The notes below the pieces were generated by a model. The model worked only from the letters and a program-made list of their open reading frames with translations, had not been told where the DNA came from and did not search any database. A stretch of DNA of 64,000 nt from Bordetella parapertussis (GTDB lineage: Bacteria > Pseudomonadota > Gammaproteobacteria > Burkholderiales > Burkholderiaceae_A). Of this stretch, positions 1-10,017 are shown in pieces (positions within the stretch are counted from its first letter, which is position 1; the number at the start of each line of letters is the position of its first letter). The stretch lies in contig CAMDMC010000005.1 of NCBI GenBank assembly GCA_945901825.1, positions 1 to 64,000 of the forward strand, read 5' to 3'. A program made the position numbers and the translations under genes.

Positions 1-28
1 GGTTTGAACTTGCCAAAACCACCTGCAT
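1..28 (-). CDS. rdgB: RdgB/HAM1 NTP pyrophosphatase, N-terminal fragment (window edge)
   Basis: Leftward reading frame cut by the window edge. Only nine codons are visible, reading MQVVLASSN, which resembles the start of RdgB-type inosine/xanthosine triphosphate pyrophosphatases (VVLA-[ST]-[GS]-N begins the nucleotide-binding strand). An AGGG lies about seven bases before the ATG. The gene starts 42 bases downstream of the rph stop on the same strand, and rph-rdgB adjacency is common in proteobacteria. The call rests on nine residues plus position, so it is tentative. Confidence 0.55.
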
Positions 29-70
29 CAGAGGCCCTGTTCTTTATTCAACCTACGCACGAATGCTCGC

Positions 71-850
71 CTAGGGCAGGCTAACCTCAAGCCGGTCAGA
101 GTCGGCCATAAGCTGAGCCTGAAGCGCCAGAAGCTGCAACATGCCGTCACGGGCAAGGCCTATACACTGGTCAAGCTCATTGCGATGAAAGGCCCGCCCC
201 TCCGCGGTGGCCTGCAGTTCCACAAAACCGCCGCTTGCAAGCATGGCAAGGTTCATATCCGCCTCGCAGCCCGAGTCTTCCTCGTAGTTCAGATCAAGCA
301 GCGCTCTGCCCTCGTGGAGCCCGACGGAGATCGCCGCAACCGACTCCTTAAATGCCTTGTGAAGGCCGGCCCGGTCGGGTTCTGAAAGGTCACTGGAGGC
401 CGCAGCGCGGGTTATTGCATCGAAGACCGCAAGGCTTGCACCGGTGACGCTTGCCGTACGGGTGCCACCGTCGGCCTGGATGACATCGCAGTCCACGGTG
501 ATGGTTCGCTCGCCTAACAAGGAGAGGTCTACAGCCGCCCGCAGACACCGCCCAATAAGACGTTGAATCTCCATGGTTCGACCAGACTGCTTGCCTTTTG
601 CTGCCTCGCGGTCCGAGCGTGTGTGGGTGGACCTTGGGAGCATTCCGTACTCCGAGGTCACCCAGCCCTTGCCTGAGCCCCTTAAAAAGCCTGGCACCTT
701 GTTCTCGATGCTTGCGTTACAAATTACCTGGGTATGACCAAAGCAGACAAGCACCGAGCCCTCGGCGTATCGGGTGAAGCGTCTCTGAAGTCGCACAGGA
801 CGGAGTTGATGGGGTTGGCGTCCGTCGTGGCGGGGCTTGGAATCGCTCAT
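71..850 (-). CDS. rph: Ribonuclease PH
   Basis: Phosphorolytic 3'-5' exoribonuclease that trims tRNA 3' ends. The 259-residue product is close to the usual family length of about 240. It opens with the typical [22 protein letters not shown] region, has the [13 protein letters not shown] segment and the [11 protein letters not shown] stretch, then the [19 protein letters not shown] core that carries the phosphate-binding and catalytic acidic residues. It is divergent from the yicC-gmk-rpoZ-spoT group, with about 80 bases between the starts, and is followed on its own strand by the start of rdgB. The start at 850 is followed by a short basic leader before the conserved domain. No anomalies seen. 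Confidence 0.95.
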   Translation of the reverse strand: MSDSKPRHDGRQPHQLRPVRLQRRFTRYAEGSVLVCFGHTQVICNASIENKVPGFLRGSGKGWVTSEYGMLPRSTHTRSDREAAKGKQSGRTMEIQRLIGRCLRAAVDLSLLGERTITVDCDVIQADGGTRTASVTGASLAVFDAITRAAASSDLSEPDRAGLHKAFKESVAAISVGLHEGRALLDLNYEEDSGCEADMNLAMLASGGFVELQATAEGRAFHRNELDQCIGLARDGMLQLLALQAQLMADSDRLEVSLP

Positions 851-932
851 AAATACTCTCTCGTCAAAAAAAGGGGCCCAAGCCAGCCTAAGTCAACGAG
901 CCCGAGGGGATAGAAACGTAGAATACCGAGTT

Positions 933-1853
933 ATGTTTATTTTAAGTATGACCGGCTACGGTATTGCCCGCTGCGAAACGCCACACGGCATTCTTAGCGC
1001 CGAGATTCGATCGGTGAATAACCGTTTTTTCGAGCTTAGCCTTCGCATCCCCGACGAGCTGCGCGGGCTCGAGCCATTTTTCCGGGAGCGGCTTGCAAGC
1101 CAGTCGCCTCGGGGCAAATGCGAGCTGCGAATTAGCCTGCTGCGAGCCCCAAACAATCAGCCCGAGACAAGCCTTCTTGATAAAGAACGACTGCAGGCAC
1201 TCATGGCGCTTTCAAGGGCCCTTGAAGAAGACTACCCCGGCCAATGGCGGCCGATGTCTCTTGCCGAAGTCTTGAATCTTCCAGGTGTAAGCACCCGCGA
1301 CGGGGCGGACCCGGAGTCGCTTGAGACCGAGGTACGTGACTGCTTTAACCTCGCACTAGAGGCCTTTGTGAGTAGTCGAAGTCAAGAAGGCCTCCAGCTT
1401 GCCCAAGTTATTGAGCAGCGGGGCAGGCAACTTGAGTTGTTGGTCGCATCTGCAAGGCAGACCCTACCCCAGGCCCTGGCTCAGCAGCGCGAAAAGATTC
1501 GGCAACGTGTTCAAGAGGCCTTCCAGGGCATGGTCGATCAGCCAAGCGTTTCAGAAAGCGGTTATGGCGTTATTGAGGAGAGAATACGGCAGGAGGCTCA
1601 CCTTGCTGCCGGCCGAGCCGATATCGCCGAGGAACTCGACCGCCTCCAGGCGCACCTTGAAAAACTTCAGCTTCTCTTAAAGTCGCAAGGCACCGAGCCC
1701 AAAGGAAAACGTTTCGATTTCCTCTGCCAAGAACTGCACCGCGAGGCCAATACGCTTGGAGCAAAATCCATTCAAATTGAGCTCACCGAGATCAGCCTTG
1801 AGATGAAGCTGCTCATCGAGCAAATTAAGGAACAGGTTCAGAACATTCAATGA
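933..1853 (+). CDS. yicC: YicC family endoribonuclease-like protein
   Basis: 306-residue member of the YicC/YloC family (YicC-like N-terminal domain, then DUF1732), linked in E. coli to RNA turnover and stationary-phase survival. The hallmark N-terminal SMTGYG appears at residues 5-10 and the C-terminal end has the typical FDFLCQELHREANTLGAKS motif near residue 260. The reading frame is open upstream to 837, but 933 is chosen because only there does the protein begin just ahead of SMTGYG; 948 is an alternative. The stop overlaps the gmk start by four bases (ATGA), implying translational coupling in a yicC-gmk-rpoZ-spoT operon. Confidence 0.9.
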   Translation: MFILSMTGYGIARCETPHGILSAEIRSVNNRFFELSLRIPDELRGLEPFFRERLASQSPRGKCELRISLLRAPNNQPETSLLDKERLQALMALSRALEEDYPGQWRPMSLAEVLNLPGVSTRDGADPESLETEVRDCFNLALEAFVSSRSQEGLQLAQVIEQRGRQLELLVASARQTLPQALAQQREKIRQRVQEAFQGMVDQPSVSESGYGVIEERIRQEAHLAAGRADIAEELDRLQAHLEKLQLLLKSQGTEPKGKRFDFLCQELHREANTLGAKSIQIELTEISLEMKLLIEQIKEQVQNIQ

Positions 1854-2443
1854 CGCAAAAGGCCATTTCCAAAGGGCGACTCATTGTCATTTCAGCGCCG
1901 TCTGGGGCTGGTAAGACAAGCCTTATTAGCGCCTTGCTAAAGACCCATGGCGCGCGCCTGCAACTTTCTGTCTCCACCACAACCCGCCCTCCCCGTCCTG
2001 GCGAAGAGCACGGCAAGGACTATTTTTTTTGCGAGAAAGACGTTTTTGCTAAACGTATTGAGGACGGCGCGTTTCTTGAGTGGGCGTTTGTGCATGGAAA
2101 CTATTACGGCACCTCACAGCAATGGATTGAAGAGCAGCTCGCCCGAGGCGGATTTGTGCTCTTAGAGATTGACTGGCAGGGCGCCCAGCAGATCAGAGCT
2201 CAGTTCCCAAGAGAGCAGGTGGTCTCGATTTTTATTCGTCCCCCAACCGTGGAGGCCCTGCGCCAGCGGCTGATTGATCGCGGCAAGGACAGCGTCGAGG
2301 TCATTGAAGAACGCCTAAGGGCGGCGAAAGAAGAGCTGACGCATGCGGACGAATTCGATTATGTTATTATGAATCAAGAGTTTGCGACCGCCCTGCGGGA
2401 CCTAAGTCAGCTCGTATCCCAAGTTGTTTCCACCCCTGCATAA
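1850..2443 (+). CDS. gmk: Guanylate kinase
   Basis: Cytosolic kinase converting GMP to GDP with ATP. The 197-residue product is near family length. The P-loop [10 protein letters not shown] is at about residues 15-24, the GMP-binding [11 protein letters not shown] at about 42-52, and the conserved [12 protein letters not shown] at about 102-113. It overlaps yicC by four bases and is followed 11 bases later by rpoZ, then spoT. The order gmk-rpoZ-spoT is the classical proteobacterial arrangement, joining guanine nucleotide supply with (p)ppGpp metabolism. Confidence 0.96.
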   Translation: MTQKAISKGRLIVISAPSGAGKTSLISALLKTHGARLQLSVSTTTRPPRPGEEHGKDYFFCEKDVFAKRIEDGAFLEWAFVHGNYYGTSQQWIEEQLARGGFVLLEIDWQGAQQIRAQFPREQVVSIFIRPPTVEALRQRLIDRGKDSVEVIEERLRAAKEELTHADEFDYVIMNQEFATALRDLSQLVSQVVSTPA

Positions 2444-2454
2444 AGGTGCTTAAC

Positions 2455-2658
2455 ATGGCTCGAATCACCGTTGAAGACTGCCTCGATCGGATTGAAAATC
2501 GTTTTGAGCTCACCCTTGCTGCAACCTATCGGGCGCGCCAGTTGGCGCAAGGCGCCACGCCAAAGGTCGATGCCCGCGACAAGCCTACAGTTATCGCGCT
2601 AAGAGAAATTGCGGCCGGACACATTGGTCGCGAGATGCTGCGCAAGGTGCCCATGTAA
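2455..2658 (+). CDS. rpoZ: RNA polymerase omega subunit
   Basis: 67-residue omega subunit, which helps assemble RNA polymerase and forms part of a ppGpp-binding site in proteobacteria. The [19 protein letters not shown] start and the following ARQLA and [13 protein letters not shown] segments are characteristic. The frame could begin at 2446, but the ATG at 2455 is preceded by AAAGGTG at good spacing and gives the canonical MARIT start. It sits between gmk and spoT on the same strand. Confidence 0.95.
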   Translation: MARITVEDCLDRIENRFELTLAATYRARQLAQGATPKVDARDKPTVIALREIAAGHIGREMLRKVPM

Positions 2659-2700
2659 GGCGCCATGCCCTTCAACACACTCTAGGTCCATGAGGCGGCT

Positions 2701-4974
2701 ATGGCTAAAAGCCTTACCCCTTCCGAACAGAGCGTGCAGGTTATCTCTGTTGGACCTCTGCTTGAAAAAGCATCTTATTTAAACGATCTAGAAAAGGCTA
2801 GGCTGGTCGAATCGTTTCGGTTTAGCGATGCGGCCCACCTTGGACAGTCGCGCCAGTCGGGTGACCCTTACATTTCGCACCCTCTTGCGGTGGCCGAGAT
2901 CTGCTGCGGCTGGCGGCTGGACGTTGACGCCCTCATGGCTGCACTGCTGCATGACACGGTTGAAGACTGCGGCATTGCCTCAAGTGATATTCAAGAGAAA
3001 TTCGGCTCCCCAGTGTCCATGCTGGTGGACGGGCTTACAAAGCTTGATCAGTTAAGTTTTAAGAACCGGGAGGAGGCGCAGGCCGAGAACTTCCGCAAAA
3101 TGCTGCTCTCGATGGCCGACGACGTGCGAGTCATTCTGATTAAGCTTGCAGACCGCCTTCACAACATGCGCACACTCGAGGCCACATCCCCAGTTAAGCG
3201 CCGTCGTATCGCCCAAGAAACACTCGATATCTATGCACCCATTGCTCATCGGCTCGGCCTTAATGAAATTTTTCGTGAGTTTGAAGACCTCTGCTTCGAA
3301 AGCCTCTACCCCATTCGTTCTCGTGTTCTGCGTAAAGCCTTAAACGCCGCCAAGGGCAACCGCCGCGAAATGGTGGGCCGCCTTGAGAACCTTGTGCGCG
3401 AGCAATTACCAAAGTTTGGGCTTCAGGCCGAGATCAGTGGGCGGGAGAAAAGCCTCTTTTCAGTTTATCGCAAGATGCAGGAAAAGCACCTAAGCTTTGC
3501 AGAGGTGTTGGACCTTTACGGCTTTCGTATTCATGTGAGCACCATCCCCGAATGCTATCTGGCACTTGGGGCAATGCATGCCTTGTTCAAGCCCGCCCCT
3601 GGCCGTTTCAAAGACTACATTGCGCTGCCCAAGTCCAACGGGTATCAGTCCCTGCATACCGTTGTTCTAAGCGATCTTGGTACACCCTTGGAGTTTCAGA
3701 TTCGTACCCATGACATGCATCATGTTGCCGAGGCTGGCGTTGCAGCCCACTGGCTTTATAAGGAACATGACGACGGAGTCACGCCTTTGCAGCGTAAGGC
3801 CCACGAGTGGATGCAGTCGCTTCTTAGCGTGCAGTCGCGCGACCCCAAAGAGTTTCTCGACCATATCAAAATCGACCTCTTCCCCGATGTAATTTATGTC
3901 TTCACACCCAAGGGCGAAATACGCGAACTGCCCAAAGGCTCAACGCCCATCGACTTTGCCTACATGGTGCACTCCGATGTCGGAAACCGTTGCACGGGGG
4001 TGCTTATTAATAACGATGTGAAGCCACTGGATACCGAACTGCGCAACGGCGATATGGTTCGTATCATCTCGCAGCCCTCAGCCACGCCACATCCCGGCTG
4101 GCTTGGCTTCGTAAAAACCGCAAGGGCTCGGGCCCAGATTCGACATCATCTAAAAACCAGCACCCGCGAGCGCTCCATTGCCTTCGGTCGTCGACTGCTT
4201 GATACGGCCTTAAAAGACATTGGTGGTCAGGGCCTGGACGATCCACGCCTGAACTGGTCCGCTTTTTTCCACGAGATTCCTGCCAATGACCAAGAAGAAT
4301 TGTTGGAGTCGATTGGTCTTGGCCATCTGCTTGCTAATGTGGCGGCGAGACGGCTCTTTGGCCTGGTGGAGGCCGACCAGGTGGAGGAAGGTGGCGCCTC
4401 CTTGGCTCAGCGACGCGCCCGACTTTTGCCGGGTGCAGCACAGGCTCTTATGGTCTCAATGGAACACCTGACGCAGCCCCAGAGCTCGGGCATCAGTGTG
4501 AATGGATCGGAGGGCACTGCGGTTCAGTATGCAAGCTGCTGCTTTCCTATCGCAGGCGATAACGCCTGCGGCCATATGCGCGGGGGCGCCGGGCTTTTAA
4601 TTCATCGCACAAGCTGTGGCTTTTCACGCAGGCAAAGGCCCAAAGACCCTCTTCGCTGGGCAAACGTGATTTGGGGCGACCCGCTTTATAGAACCTTTCA
4701 GACGCAACTGCATATTGAGGCCAAAGACTCCCCCGGCGTGCTTGCCAAGGTGGCCGCAGCCATATCGGCCAGTGAAGCCAATATCAACGACCTTTCCATT
4801 GAACCCCATGGGGGCGGCTTTGCCGTGCTCAAACTTTTACTGGAGGTGCGATCGCGTCAGCATCTGGCCGACGTACTGCGCAGGGTTCGCCAGACAGCGG
4901 TTGTTCTTAAGGCCTCACGGGTACTGCGGTCAGACCGAAAAAACCCTAGCAGCCCGCAATCATCATTCGATTAA
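2701..4974 (+). CDS. spoT: Bifunctional (p)ppGpp synthetase/hydrolase
   Basis: 757-residue RelA/SpoT long-form enzyme that makes and degrades the stringent-response alarmone. Domains in order: an HD hydrolase domain with the intact HDTVED motif at residues 84-89, so hydrolysis should be active; a synthetase domain with RFKDYIALPKSNGYQSLHT (roughly residues 300-320); a TGS domain around 395-455 (VFTPKGEIRELPKGSTPIDFAY in part); and a C-terminal ACT domain (SPGVLAKVAAAISASEANI in part). Presence of both active centres favours SpoT over a RelA-type synthetase. It is last in the yicC-gmk-rpoZ operon. The 3' end overlaps convergent pmbA by 29 bases. Confidence 0.94.
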   Translation: MAKSLTPSEQSVQVISVGPLLEKASYLNDLEKARLVESFRFSDAAHLGQSRQSGDPYISHPLAVAEICCGWRLDVDALMAALLHDTVEDCGIASSDIQEKFGSPVSMLVDGLTKLDQLSFKNREEAQAENFRKMLLSMADDVRVILIKLADRLHNMRTLEATSPVKRRRIAQETLDIYAPIAHRLGLNEIFREFEDLCFESLYPIRSRVLRKALNAAKGNRREMVGRLENLVREQLPKFGLQAEISGREKSLFSVYRKMQEKHLSFAEVLDLYGFRIHVSTIPECYLALGAMHALFKPAPGRFKDYIALPKSNGYQSLHTVVLSDLGTPLEFQIRTHDMHHVAEAGVAAHWLYKEHDDGVTPLQRKAHEWMQSLLSVQSRDPKEFLDHIKIDLFPDVIYVFTPKGEIRELPKGSTPIDFAYMVHSDVGNRCTGVLINNDVKPLDTELRNGDMVRIISQPSATPHPGWLGFVKTARARAQIRHHLKTSTRERSIAFGRRLLDTALKDIGGQGLDDPRLNWSAFFHEIPANDQEELLESIGLGHLLANVAARRLFGLVEADQVEEGGASLAQRRARLLPGAAQALMVSMEHLTQPQSSGISVNGSEGTAVQYASCCFPIAGDNACGHMRGGAGLLIHRTSCGFSRRQRPKDPLRWANVIWGDPLYRTFQTQLHIEAKDSPGVLAKVAAAISASEANINDLSIEPHGGGFAVLKLLLEVRSRQHLADVLRRVRQTAVVLKASRVLRSDRKNPSSPQSSFD

Positions 4975-6307
4975 TAAGCAAGGAGCCCGAGGTTTTGGCG
5001 CCTCGACAATAGAGGTCATCACCCATGGCCTCAATACCCGAGAACATCTCAAGCAGGTTACCTGCAATAGTGATTTCTTCCACCGGGTACTGAAGTTCAC
5101 CATTCTCGACCCAATAGCCAAAGGCACCGCGGGAGTAATCGCCCGTGAGTGGATTGACCCCCTGGCCCATCACCTCAGTAACCAATAGACCTCGGTGCAT
5201 CTTTCGAACCAGAGCAGAGAGCCCCCCCTTAACCAGCAGAGAAGGCGTCTCGGTTTTTAAAAGAAGGTTGTGGGAGCCCCCGGCATTGCCTGTAGGGCTC
5301 ATACCAAGCTTGCGAGCTGTGTAACTGGAGAGAAAATAGGCTTGCACCTTACCCGCGTCAACCACCTTACGCGCCTGCACCTGAACTCCCTCGTCATCAA
5401 AGGGTGAGCTGCCGTTGCCTGCAAGCTGAAACGGATCTTCAAGCAGGCTAAACCCGTTGGGAAGAACCTGGCGTCCAAGGCTATCGACAAGAAAACTTGC
5501 CTTGCGGTACAAGGCCGAGCCTGAAAGCGCATGAACCAGACTTCCTATAAGGCCGACCGCAAGGGGTGCCTCGAAGATCACCGGGACGGACTGGGTTGAA
5601 ATCTGCTTTGCACCAAGACGAGCCAGGGCGCGACGCGCAGCATACTGGCCAATAAGCCTGGGGGCAGCAAGGTCGCTGGAGCGGCGACTGCTTGAATACC
5701 AGTCGTCGCGCTGCATGACAGCACCTTTTTGTGCAATGGGTGAGACCGAGATGCCATGACGACTGTAGGCATAGCCCCCTACAAAGCCATGGCTATTGGC
5801 CATGGAAAACTGGCCGTGGCTTGCCGAAACCGAGGCGCCATCGGAGTTTTTTATAACTGGACTGACCGCCCGGGCGGCAGACTCGGCCTCAAGCGCGAGC
5901 TTGACGGCCTTTGGGGCAGTAATGGCCCAGGGGTGAAAAAGTTTGAGGTCGCGGTGCGGCCCTTTCGCAAGCTTATCGGGGTCTGGAAGCCCGGCGCATT
6001 CGTCTTCTGCCGTAAACCTTGCGATGTCCAAGGCCTTGCCCACTGAGTCTCTCAGTGCTGCGTCCGAGAGGTCGGAGCTTGAGGCATGGCCTTTACGTTG
6101 ACCCATATACACCGTCACCGACATTCCCCGGTCTCGGGTCTGCTCAAGGGTGTCGATGTCGCCCATGCGCACCGTCACCGAGAGCCCCGCGCTCTCGGAC
6201 ACCTCCGAGGACGCCTGCGTGGCACCTGCCTCGGTGGCCATCTGAACAACCTTCTGGCTAAGCTCGTGAAGGTCCGCTAATTGGTAATGGAAGAGTTGAT
6301 TTGCCAT
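4946..6307 (-). CDS. pmbA: TldE/PmbA metalloprotease-complex subunit
   Basis: 453-residue PmbA (TldE) homologue. With TldD it forms a cytosolic complex that degrades unfolded peptides and matures peptides such as microcin B17. Family features include the N-terminal SVTVRMGDIDTLEQTRDRG region, the RKGHASSSDLS segment, and the C-terminal half with NGFSLLEDP and GNAGGSHN. As expected for TldE, there is no HExxxH zinc motif; that belongs to TldD, which is not in this window. It starts 36 bases from divergent mogA and its end overlaps spoT by 29 bases tail to tail. Confidence 0.92.
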   Translation of the reverse strand: MANQLFHYQLADLHELSQKVVQMATEAGATQASSEVSESAGLSVTVRMGDIDTLEQTRDRGMSVTVYMGQRKGHASSSDLSDAALRDSVGKALDIARFTAEDECAGLPDPDKLAKGPHRDLKLFHPWAITAPKAVKLALEAESAARAVSPVIKNSDGASVSASHGQFSMANSHGFVGGYAYSRHGISVSPIAQKGAVMQRDDWYSSSRRSSDLAAPRLIGQYAARRALARLGAKQISTQSVPVIFEAPLAVGLIGSLVHALSGSALYRKASFLVDSLGRQVLPNGFSLLEDPFQLAGNGSSPFDDEGVQVQARKVVDAGKVQAYFLSSYTARKLGMSPTGNAGGSHNLLLKTETPSLLVKGGLSALVRKMHRGLLVTEVMGQGVNPLTGDYSRGAFGYWVENGELQYPVEEITIAGNLLEMFSGIEAMGDDLYCRGAKTSGSLLINRMMIAGC

Positions 6308-6343
6308 AGCGGTGATAGTAGCAGGGCAGCCTTGCTAAACTTC

Positions 6344-6931
6344 ATGCCCATGCCCATTGAAAACACCACAGCACGCATCGGCCTTGTCTCCATCAGTGAC
6401 AGGGCAAGCCAAGGTATCTACGAGGACGAGGGTCTTCCGTCGTTAAAGGCCTGGCTGGGCAGGGCCATAGGCTCGCCCTGGCAGCCCATTGAAAGGCTCA
6501 TTCCCGATGAGCGAGCCCTCATTGCCCAGACACTAATTGAGCTTTGCGATAACCAGGGTTGCTGCCTGGTGCTCACCACGGGTGGCACCGGTCCCGCACC
6601 ACGCGACATCACCCCCGAGGCTACCCTGGATGTTGCAGACCGAGAGCTGCCGGGCTTCGGCGAGCAGATGCGGCAGATTTCGCTTGCCTTTGTCCCCACC
6701 GCCATTTTGTCGCGCCAGACGGCTGTTATTCGAGGTCGCAGCCTTATCGTGAACCTGCCTGGCCGCCCGCGCGCCATTGAAGAAACCCTTGAAGGCCTGC
6801 GCGACAAAGCCACCGGTGAACTCAAAGTTCCAGGAATTTTTGCAGCCATTCCTTATGGGGTAGACCTGGTTGGGGGCCCAGCCATTCAGACCAACGAAGA
6901 CGTCTGCAAGGCCTTTCGGCCCAAACGATAG
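6344..6931 (+). CDS. mogA: Molybdopterin adenylyltransferase
   Basis: MogA/MoaB-family enzyme that adenylates molybdopterin before molybdate insertion. The ATG at 6344 gives 195 residues; the frame is open back to 6281 but the conserved part begins with ARIGLVSISDRASQG, and the nearby ATG at 6350 is also possible. The signature TTGGTGPAPRDITPEAT lies at about residues 76-92, with LPGRPRAIEE near 140. Molybdenum cofactor is needed by the IorB-type hydroxylase encoded at 53952-56195, so the window holds both a cofactor enzyme and a probable client. It is divergent from pmbA and convergent with the next aminotransferase. Confidence 0.9.
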   Translation: MPMPIENTTARIGLVSISDRASQGIYEDEGLPSLKAWLGRAIGSPWQPIERLIPDERALIAQTLIELCDNQGCCLVLTTGGTGPAPRDITPEATLDVADRELPGFGEQMRQISLAFVPTAILSRQTAVIRGRSLIVNLPGRPRAIEETLEGLRDKATGELKVPGIFAAIPYGVDLVGGPAIQTNEDVCKAFRPKR

Positions 6932-6944
6932 ATACGCCTGAGGC

Positions 6945-8105
6945 CTACGCGCCAGCGGCTAAGAATGTCTGGATACGAAGCAGGCCTTCCTGCAGAACAG
7001 GCTCGGACTTCGGAAAAGAGACCCTCACCATGGTCTGGGCCTTTTCATCCGTAAAGTCGCGACCGGGCGCCATAAGCACCCCGGCATGGTCACAGAGTTC
7101 TTCACAGAATCGGAAGCTGTCGTCGGTTAGCTCCGAGACATCAAAAAACCCGTAAAAGCCTCCGACGGGCTGAACAGGCAGTCGGAATCCAAGGGCCTGC
7201 AGGCCTGGCAATAAGACCTTGGACTGCCTAAGAAACTGTTCACGATAGCCATCAGCGATTCGACGCGTCTCTGGACTAAATGCGGCAATGGCCGCCTGCT
7301 GAGAAAGAAAAGGGGGGGAGATGAAAAGGTTCTGGGCGAGACGCTCCATAACCCCAACAAGCGCCTCGGGAATCACCACCCAACCAAGCCGCCAGCCTGT
7401 CATGGCATAGGTCTTTGAAAAGCTATTCACCGAGATGATGTCATGGCTTACGCTCAAGGCTGATCGAAGCGGACCCTGGAGGCTTAGCCGCAGGTAGATC
7501 TCATCCATAATTAGCCAGCCACCCTTTGACCGAACCCATTGGGCAATGGCCTGAATGCTTTCAAGATCAACAGTAGCACCCGTTGGATTTGCCGGGCTGG
7601 CAAGAAGGACCGCCCGCGTCTTTGGCCCCCAGGCCTTCTGAATGGCCTCAAGCCGTGGCTGATAGTTGTGTTCTGCATGCGTGACCAAAGGCTTGGGAAT
7701 CGCCCCAACGGCAAGGGCAAACTGCCGGTTGCAGGGGTAGCCTGGGTCGGTCACCAAGAGCTCATCGCCCGCAGAAAGAACCGCAGCAAGGCTTAGCAGT
7801 AGACCGGCCGAAGCCCCAGCGGTGACCCCGACCCGATGCATAGGCACATGGATTTGATCTCGGTCTTGGTAGTCCTGGGCAATGGCCTGGCGAAGGGCAT
7901 CAAGCCCTAGGGCATGGGTATAACGAATACGGTTTTCATTAAGGGCCTCATGTGCGGCTCTCACGATGGGTTCGGGCGTTGGGAAGTCGGGCTCACCGAC
8001 CACCATGCTTACCACCTCTGGCACACCGGCTGGTCGCCGCTGCGCCCTGGCCATGATCTCCATGACATAAAACGGACGAATGGCTTCAGCCCGACTCATC
8101 ATCAT
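6945..8105 (-). CDS. PLP-dependent class I/II aminotransferase
   Basis: 386-residue fold-type I aminotransferase. Visible features are the PDFPTPEPIVRAA segment, LLASPANPTGATVD (substrate/PLP asparagine), IMDEIYLRL, and the PLP lysine in VNSFSKTYAMTGWRLGW near residue 237. The family covers aspartate, alanine and other amino acid aminotransferases; the TGWRLGW context is common in AspC/AlaA-like enzymes, but the substrate cannot be fixed from sequence. Three consecutive ATGs open the frame. A GGAGG lies eight bases before the first, so 8105 is kept, although 8099 (MSRAEAIRP) is plausible. It is convergent with mogA (13-base gap). Confidence 0.88.
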   Translation of the reverse strand: MMMSRAEAIRPFYVMEIMARAQRRPAGVPEVVSMVVGEPDFPTPEPIVRAAHEALNENRIRYTHALGLDALRQAIAQDYQDRDQIHVPMHRVGVTAGASAGLLLSLAAVLSAGDELLVTDPGYPCNRQFALAVGAIPKPLVTHAEHNYQPRLEAIQKAWGPKTRAVLLASPANPTGATVDLESIQAIAQWVRSKGGWLIMDEIYLRLSLQGPLRSALSVSHDIISVNSFSKTYAMTGWRLGWVVIPEALVGVMERLAQNLFISPPFLSQQAAIAAFSPETRRIADGYREQFLRQSKVLLPGLQALGFRLPVQPVGGFYGFFDVSELTDDSFRFCEELCDHAGVLMAPGRDFTDEKAQTMVRVSFPKSEPVLQEGLLRIQTFLAAGA

Positions 8106-8187
8106 GAATAAAGCCTCCGGTCTTGAGCCCCCATAGGCTTTCGTCTCAAAGGCCCGCTTGGCTGATAACCCAAGGCTCTACCCGCTT

Positions 8188-10005
8188 CTAGGCTGCCTCG
8201 CGAGCCGCACGACGTCGCTCGTGCTCAACCAGATAGCGCTTGCGTAAACGAATGCTCGTTGGCGTGATTTCAACAAGCTCATCATCGGCTATGAACTCCA
8301 CAGCCTTCTCTAAAGTAAGCTCGATGGGCGTGACAAGATCGATATGCTCGTCCTTGCCGGAGGCTCGCACGTTGGTGAGTTTCTTTTCGCGCACCGGATT
8401 GACAACAAGATCGTTCTCACGCGAGTGAATTCCAATGATCATCCCCTCATAAAGCTTCTCACCGGGCGAGACAAACATGCGGCCGCGTTCCTGAAGTTTC
8501 CAAAGCGCATAGGCCACAGCCTCGCCGTCATCCTGCGAAATAAGTACACCGTTGCGTCGATCGGCAAGCTCACCCCGATAGGGGCCGTAGTCGTCAAAGA
8601 CATGGCTCATGACACCTGTTCCGCGGGTCGTGGTTAAAAACTCGCCTTGAAATCCAATAAGGCCTCGCGCTGGAATTCGGTAGTCGAGTCGTACACGGCC
8701 CTTCTCATCGGGAACCATGTCAAGCAGATCGCCCTTTCGAAGGCCTAGGTTCTCCATGACCGGGCCCTGGTGCTCTTGTTCGACATCCACCGTTAGGGTC
8801 TCGAAGGGCTCGAGCCTCTCGCCATTGGCGTCTTGACGGTAGACCACCTTAGGCCTTGAGACCGCAAGCTCGTAGCCTTCACGACGCATGTTCTCAAGCA
8901 GGATCGTCAGGTGAAGCTCGCCTCGACCCGAGACAGAGAAACTGTCGGTGTCACTTCCAAATACCACCCGAAGCGCCACATTGGCCTTAAGCTCGCGCTC
9001 CAGGCGCTCTCGAATCTGGCGACTCGTTATGAACTTCCCCTCGCGGCCGGCAAGCGGTGAACTGTTCACCATGAAGTTCATCGTGAGCGTGGGTTCATCC
9101 ACTGTAAGCATTTCAAAGGCTTCCATTCGCTCGGGTGAGCAGACGGTCGTACCAATATTGAGCTCGTCAATGCCTGTAATAAGAATGATGTCACCAGCCT
9201 CAGCCTTTTCGACCGGCGCCCTCTCAAGGCCCTGAAACTTTAGGATCTGATTGATCTTCGCCTTCTTAGGGCTGCCATTGGGCCCGTCCTGAAAGATAAC
9301 TTCTTGCAAAGGCTTAAGGCTTCCCCGAGCCAGTCGGCCAATACCAATTTTTCCCACATAGCTGTTGTAGTCAAGCGAGCAGATCTGAAGCCGGGCAGGC
9401 CCATTAAGGTCGTCTTCGCGCACGGGCACATGGGAGAGCACCATTTCAAAGAGGGGCTTAAGGTCTGGCCCTGTTTCTTTGTGGTTCAGAGTGGCAAAAC
9501 CTTGAAGCGCAGAGGCATAGACAACGGGAAAATCAAGCTGCTCTTCGGTGGCTCCTAGGCGGTCAAAGAGGTCAAAGGTCTGACTTACAACCCAGTCGGG
9601 TCGGGCTCCTGGGCGGTCAATTTTATTGACCACAACAATAGGCTTGAGCCCCAGGGCAAGCGCCTTCTTTGTAACAAAGCGTGTCTGAGGCATGGGCCCT
9701 TCAACCGCATCCACAAGCAGTAAGACGCCGTCAACCATCGACAGCACGCGCTCCACCTCGCCTCCGAAGTCAGCATGGCCAGGGGTGTCAACAATATTAA
9801 TGTGAGTACCCTCGTAGTTCACCGCACAGTTCTTGGCAAGGATGGTGATGCCACGCTCTTTTTCAAGGTCATTGGAGTCCATTACTCGCTCGGTCATCGC
9901 CTGATTCTGGCGAAAGGTACCCGAATGCTGAAGCAGCTTGTCAACCAGGGTGGTCTTGCCGTGGTCGACGTGGGCAATAATGGCAATGTTTCGGAGTTGT
10001 CGCAT
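8188..10005 (-). CDS. typA: Ribosome-associated GTPase TypA/BipA
   Basis: 605-residue translational GTPase of the EF-G-like family that acts in 50S assembly and cold/stress adaptation. G motifs are clear: [15 protein letters not shown] near the N-terminus, [14 protein letters not shown], and NKIDRPGA. The C-terminal half has the BipA-specific [17 protein letters not shown] region. The ATG at 10005, preceded by AAAGG seven bases upstream, is preferred over the TTG immediately before it. It is the last gene of the leftward translation block, 12 bases after truB. Confidence 0.95.
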   Translation of the reverse strand: MRQLRNIAIIAHVDHGKTTLVDKLLQHSGTFRQNQAMTERVMDSNDLEKERGITILAKNCAVNYEGTHINIVDTPGHADFGGEVERVLSMVDGVLLLVDAVEGPMPQTRFVTKKALALGLKPIVVVNKIDRPGARPDWVVSQTFDLFDRLGATEEQLDFPVVYASALQGFATLNHKETGPDLKPLFEMVLSHVPVREDDLNGPARLQICSLDYNSYVGKIGIGRLARGSLKPLQEVIFQDGPNGSPKKAKINQILKFQGLERAPVEKAEAGDIILITGIDELNIGTTVCSPERMEAFEMLTVDEPTLTMNFMVNSSPLAGREGKFITSRQIRERLERELKANVALRVVFGSDTDSFSVSGRGELHLTILLENMRREGYELAVSRPKVVYRQDANGERLEPFETLTVDVEQEHQGPVMENLGLRKGDLLDMVPDEKGRVRLDYRIPARGLIGFQGEFLTTTRGTGVMSHVFDDYGPYRGELADRRNGVLISQDDGEAVAYALWKLQERGRMFVSPGEKLYEGMIIGIHSRENDLVVNPVREKKLTNVRASGKDEHIDLVTPIELTLEKAVEFIADDELVEITPTSIRLRKRYLVEHERRRAAREAA

Positions 10006-10017
10006 CAAACACCTTTC